Origin: UBA7485 sp050945075
GTDB taxonomy: Bacteria; Bacillota; Clostridia; Eubacteriales; Eubacteriaceae
Length of the DNA: 6,806 bases
Direction: 5' to 3'
Assembly (NCBI GenBank): GCA_050945075.1
Contig: JBMNSG010000126.1
Coordinates: 1-6,806 of the forward strand
The notes beneath the pieces were generated by a model that saw only the letters and a program-made list of their open reading frames with translations, searched no databases and was not told where the DNA came from. This document shows, in pieces, positions 5,796 through 6,806 of this stretch; the first letter of the stretch is position 1; each line of letters opens with the position of its first letter. The translations under genes and the position numbers were made by a program.

Positions 5796-6029
5796 TTACT
5801 GAACGCCTGTCGTGCTGGTAAGCGAACTGTACAGTCCGTCACCGATGGCGGCACGGTAGGTGTAGCTTATTCCAGCCTGATCTGTAGTGACCTTTGACGC
5901 GCTGGTGTAGACATTATCCGATACGAATGAACCCATAAGCATGAGCATGAGCAATGTCAGCAGCAGGTACAGAACCAGCCCCTTCGATTTCCCTTTGTCT
6001 TTTACAGCAGCTGTTGTTTTTTTAGCCAT
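5796..6029 (-). CDS. small single-pass membrane protein, unknown function
   Basis: A 77-residue protein I do not recognise. It has a lysine-rich cytoplasmic N-terminus (KK at 3-4, K10, K12, K14 and K16), one leucine/methionine-rich membrane segment at about 18-37, and a polar tail of about 40 residues rich in Ser, Thr, Gly and Tyr that should lie outside. The membrane segment could also be an uncleaved signal anchor. There is no lipobox cysteine, and the protein contains no cysteine at all. Its ATG shares one base with the yebC stop codon (TAATG), and GAGG lies 4 nt upstream inside yebC. Good translation signals, the tight coupling and the terminator directly after it support a real gene. Function cannot be inferred from yebC alone. 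Confidence 0.75.
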   Translation of the reverse strand: MAKKTTAAVKDKGKSKGLVLYLLLTLLMLMLMGSFVSDNVYTSASKVTTDQAGISYTYRAAIGDGLYSSLTSTTGVQ

Positions 6030-6751
6030 TATTCCTCTTCCCAGTTATGCCAGACTTCCTGAACATCATCATTATCGTCAAACATGTCCAGCATCTTTTC
6101 CATTCGGGTCACATCTTCTTCAGAGAGCTTTGTTTCCGTAGACGGAATCATGGCAACCTCTCCGCTTTCCGGTGTGATTCCGGCTTTCTCAAGCGCATCC
6201 ATGACTGAAGCAAAATCTTCCGGTGTCGTCGTGATTTCGAATCCGTCCTCTGAAGCCTCAAAATCCTCGGCTCCGGCATCCAGTGCCGTCATCATGACTT
6301 CATCCTCGTCCAGATCCTCCGAGCTTACGAATATTTTTCCTGCCTTGGTAAACAGAAAAGATACACAGCCATTGGTACCCAGATTTCCGCCGTTTTTGTC
6401 AAAAGCATGACGAACATCGGCCGCTGTACGGTTCTTGTTATCCGTAAGCGTCTGAACGATCACTGCAGCTCCGCCCGGACCGTAACCTTCATAGGTGATT
6501 TCTTCGTATACCGCACCTTCCAGTTCGCCGGCGCCTTTTTTAATAGCCCTGTCAATATTGTCATTGGGCATATTGGCAGCCTTGGCTTTGGCAACTGCAT
6601 CCCGAAGCTTGGCATTCATTTCGGGGTTGGAACCGCCTTCACGGCTGGCAACCGCGATATATTTTGCCATTTTGGTAAAAACCTTGCCCTTTACAGCATC
6701 AGTCTTACCCTTCTTATTCTTAATGTTTGCCCATTTACTGTGTCCGGACAT
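6029..6751 (-). CDS. yebC: YebC/PmpR (TACO1) family protein
   Basis: A 240-residue cytoplasmic protein of normal length. The N-terminal signature MSGHSKWANIKNKKGKTDA (1-19) is diagnostic. MPNDNIDRAIKKG (61-73), YEGYGPGGAA (87-96), NKNRTAADVRHAF (105-117) and GCVSFLFTKAG (128-138) follow, and the acidic C-terminus ends in VWHNWEEE. The family has been annotated as DNA-binding transcriptional regulators. The mitochondrial homologue TACO1 and, from memory, more recent bacterial work point to a role on the ribosome, helping translation of difficult stretches such as polyproline. A strong Shine-Dalgarno sequence AGGAGG (6761-6756) lies 4 nt before the ATG. The downstream 77-aa gene overlaps its stop codon by one base. 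No clear promoter can be called in the 55 nt left before the window edge. Confidence 0.97.
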   Translation of the reverse strand: MSGHSKWANIKNKKGKTDAVKGKVFTKMAKYIAVASREGGSNPEMNAKLRDAVAKAKAANMPNDNIDRAIKKGAGELEGAVYEEITYEGYGPGGAAVIVQTLTDNKNRTAADVRHAFDKNGGNLGTNGCVSFLFTKAGKIFVSSEDLDEDEVMMTALDAGAEDFEASEDGFEITTTPEDFASVMDALEKAGITPESGEVAMIPSTETKLSEEDVTRMEKMLDMFDDNDDVQEVWHNWEEE

Positions 6752-6755
6752 AATG

Positions 6756-6761
6756 CCTCCT
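6756..6761 (-). promoter_or_regulatory. consensus Shine-Dalgarno of yebC
   Basis: AGGAGG on the minus strand, 4 nt before the ATG at 6751. It fixes the yebC start and contrasts with the NusG-II and DUF512 starts, which lack such a site. Confidence 0.9.
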
Positions 6762-6806
6762 GTTTATCTATTATTCTTCAGATTCCTGATTTTTATTTTA
6801 AAACTG

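Noticed and set aside
1..6806. CRISPR arrays, insertion sequences, prophage genes, defence or toxin-antitoxin systems
   Set aside because: I looked for regular repeat-spacer units, transposase or integrase motifs and small paired genes on both strands and saw none.

Overview
The window looks like an ordinary stretch of chromosome from a moderate-GC Firmicute, most likely a Clostridia-type anaerobe. Three things suggest this: a DUF512/PDZ radical-SAM-like gene lies directly before der, there is a DUF4364 protein, and there is a NusG-domain-II / Gx-transporter gene pair. Promoters are of the sigma-A type, and strong Rho-independent terminators separate the transcription units. I cannot name a genus. 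I found no transposase, phage gene, CRISPR array, toxin pair or defence gene.

Layout, left to right. 1-147 is AT-rich and I see no gene in it. 148-995 (minus) is a two-gene operon of membrane proteins: a NusG-domain-II protein followed, with an ATGA overlap, by a Gx-transporter/heptaprenyl-diphosphate-synthase-component-I-like protein. It is driven by a promoter at 1002-1030 that sits so close to the first ATG that the mRNA may be leaderless. 996-1205 is a divergent intergenic region rich in short direct and inverted repeats. It ends in a near-consensus promoter for a tRNA-Leu(CAG) at 1206-1291 (plus), which has its own terminator. 1435-2133 (minus) is a FrnE-like DsbA-family oxidoreductase converging on the tRNA. 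2316-5059 (minus) is a DUF512/radical-SAM gene followed 14 nt later by der, closed by a strong terminator at 2259-2286. 5183-5698 (plus) is a DUF4364 winged-helix-like protein, divergent from the DUF512 gene. It converges, across a bidirectional terminator at 5748-5778, on the minus-strand pair yebC (6029-6751) and an unrecognised 77-residue membrane protein (5796-6029).

Functionally the genes are mostly housekeeping. Der acts in 50S ribosome assembly, YebC is a translation-linked or regulatory factor, and the tRNA decodes CUG. The FrnE-like enzyme and the NusG-II/Gx pair point to thiol and membrane redox chemistry of an anaerobe. The least explained items are the 77-aa protein coupled to yebC, the near-zero leader of the NusG-II operon, the repeats upstream of tRNA-Leu, the extra cysteines of the FrnE-like protein, and the DUF512 protein, whose reaction is unknown to me. 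I see nothing that clearly amounts to a new multi-gene system.
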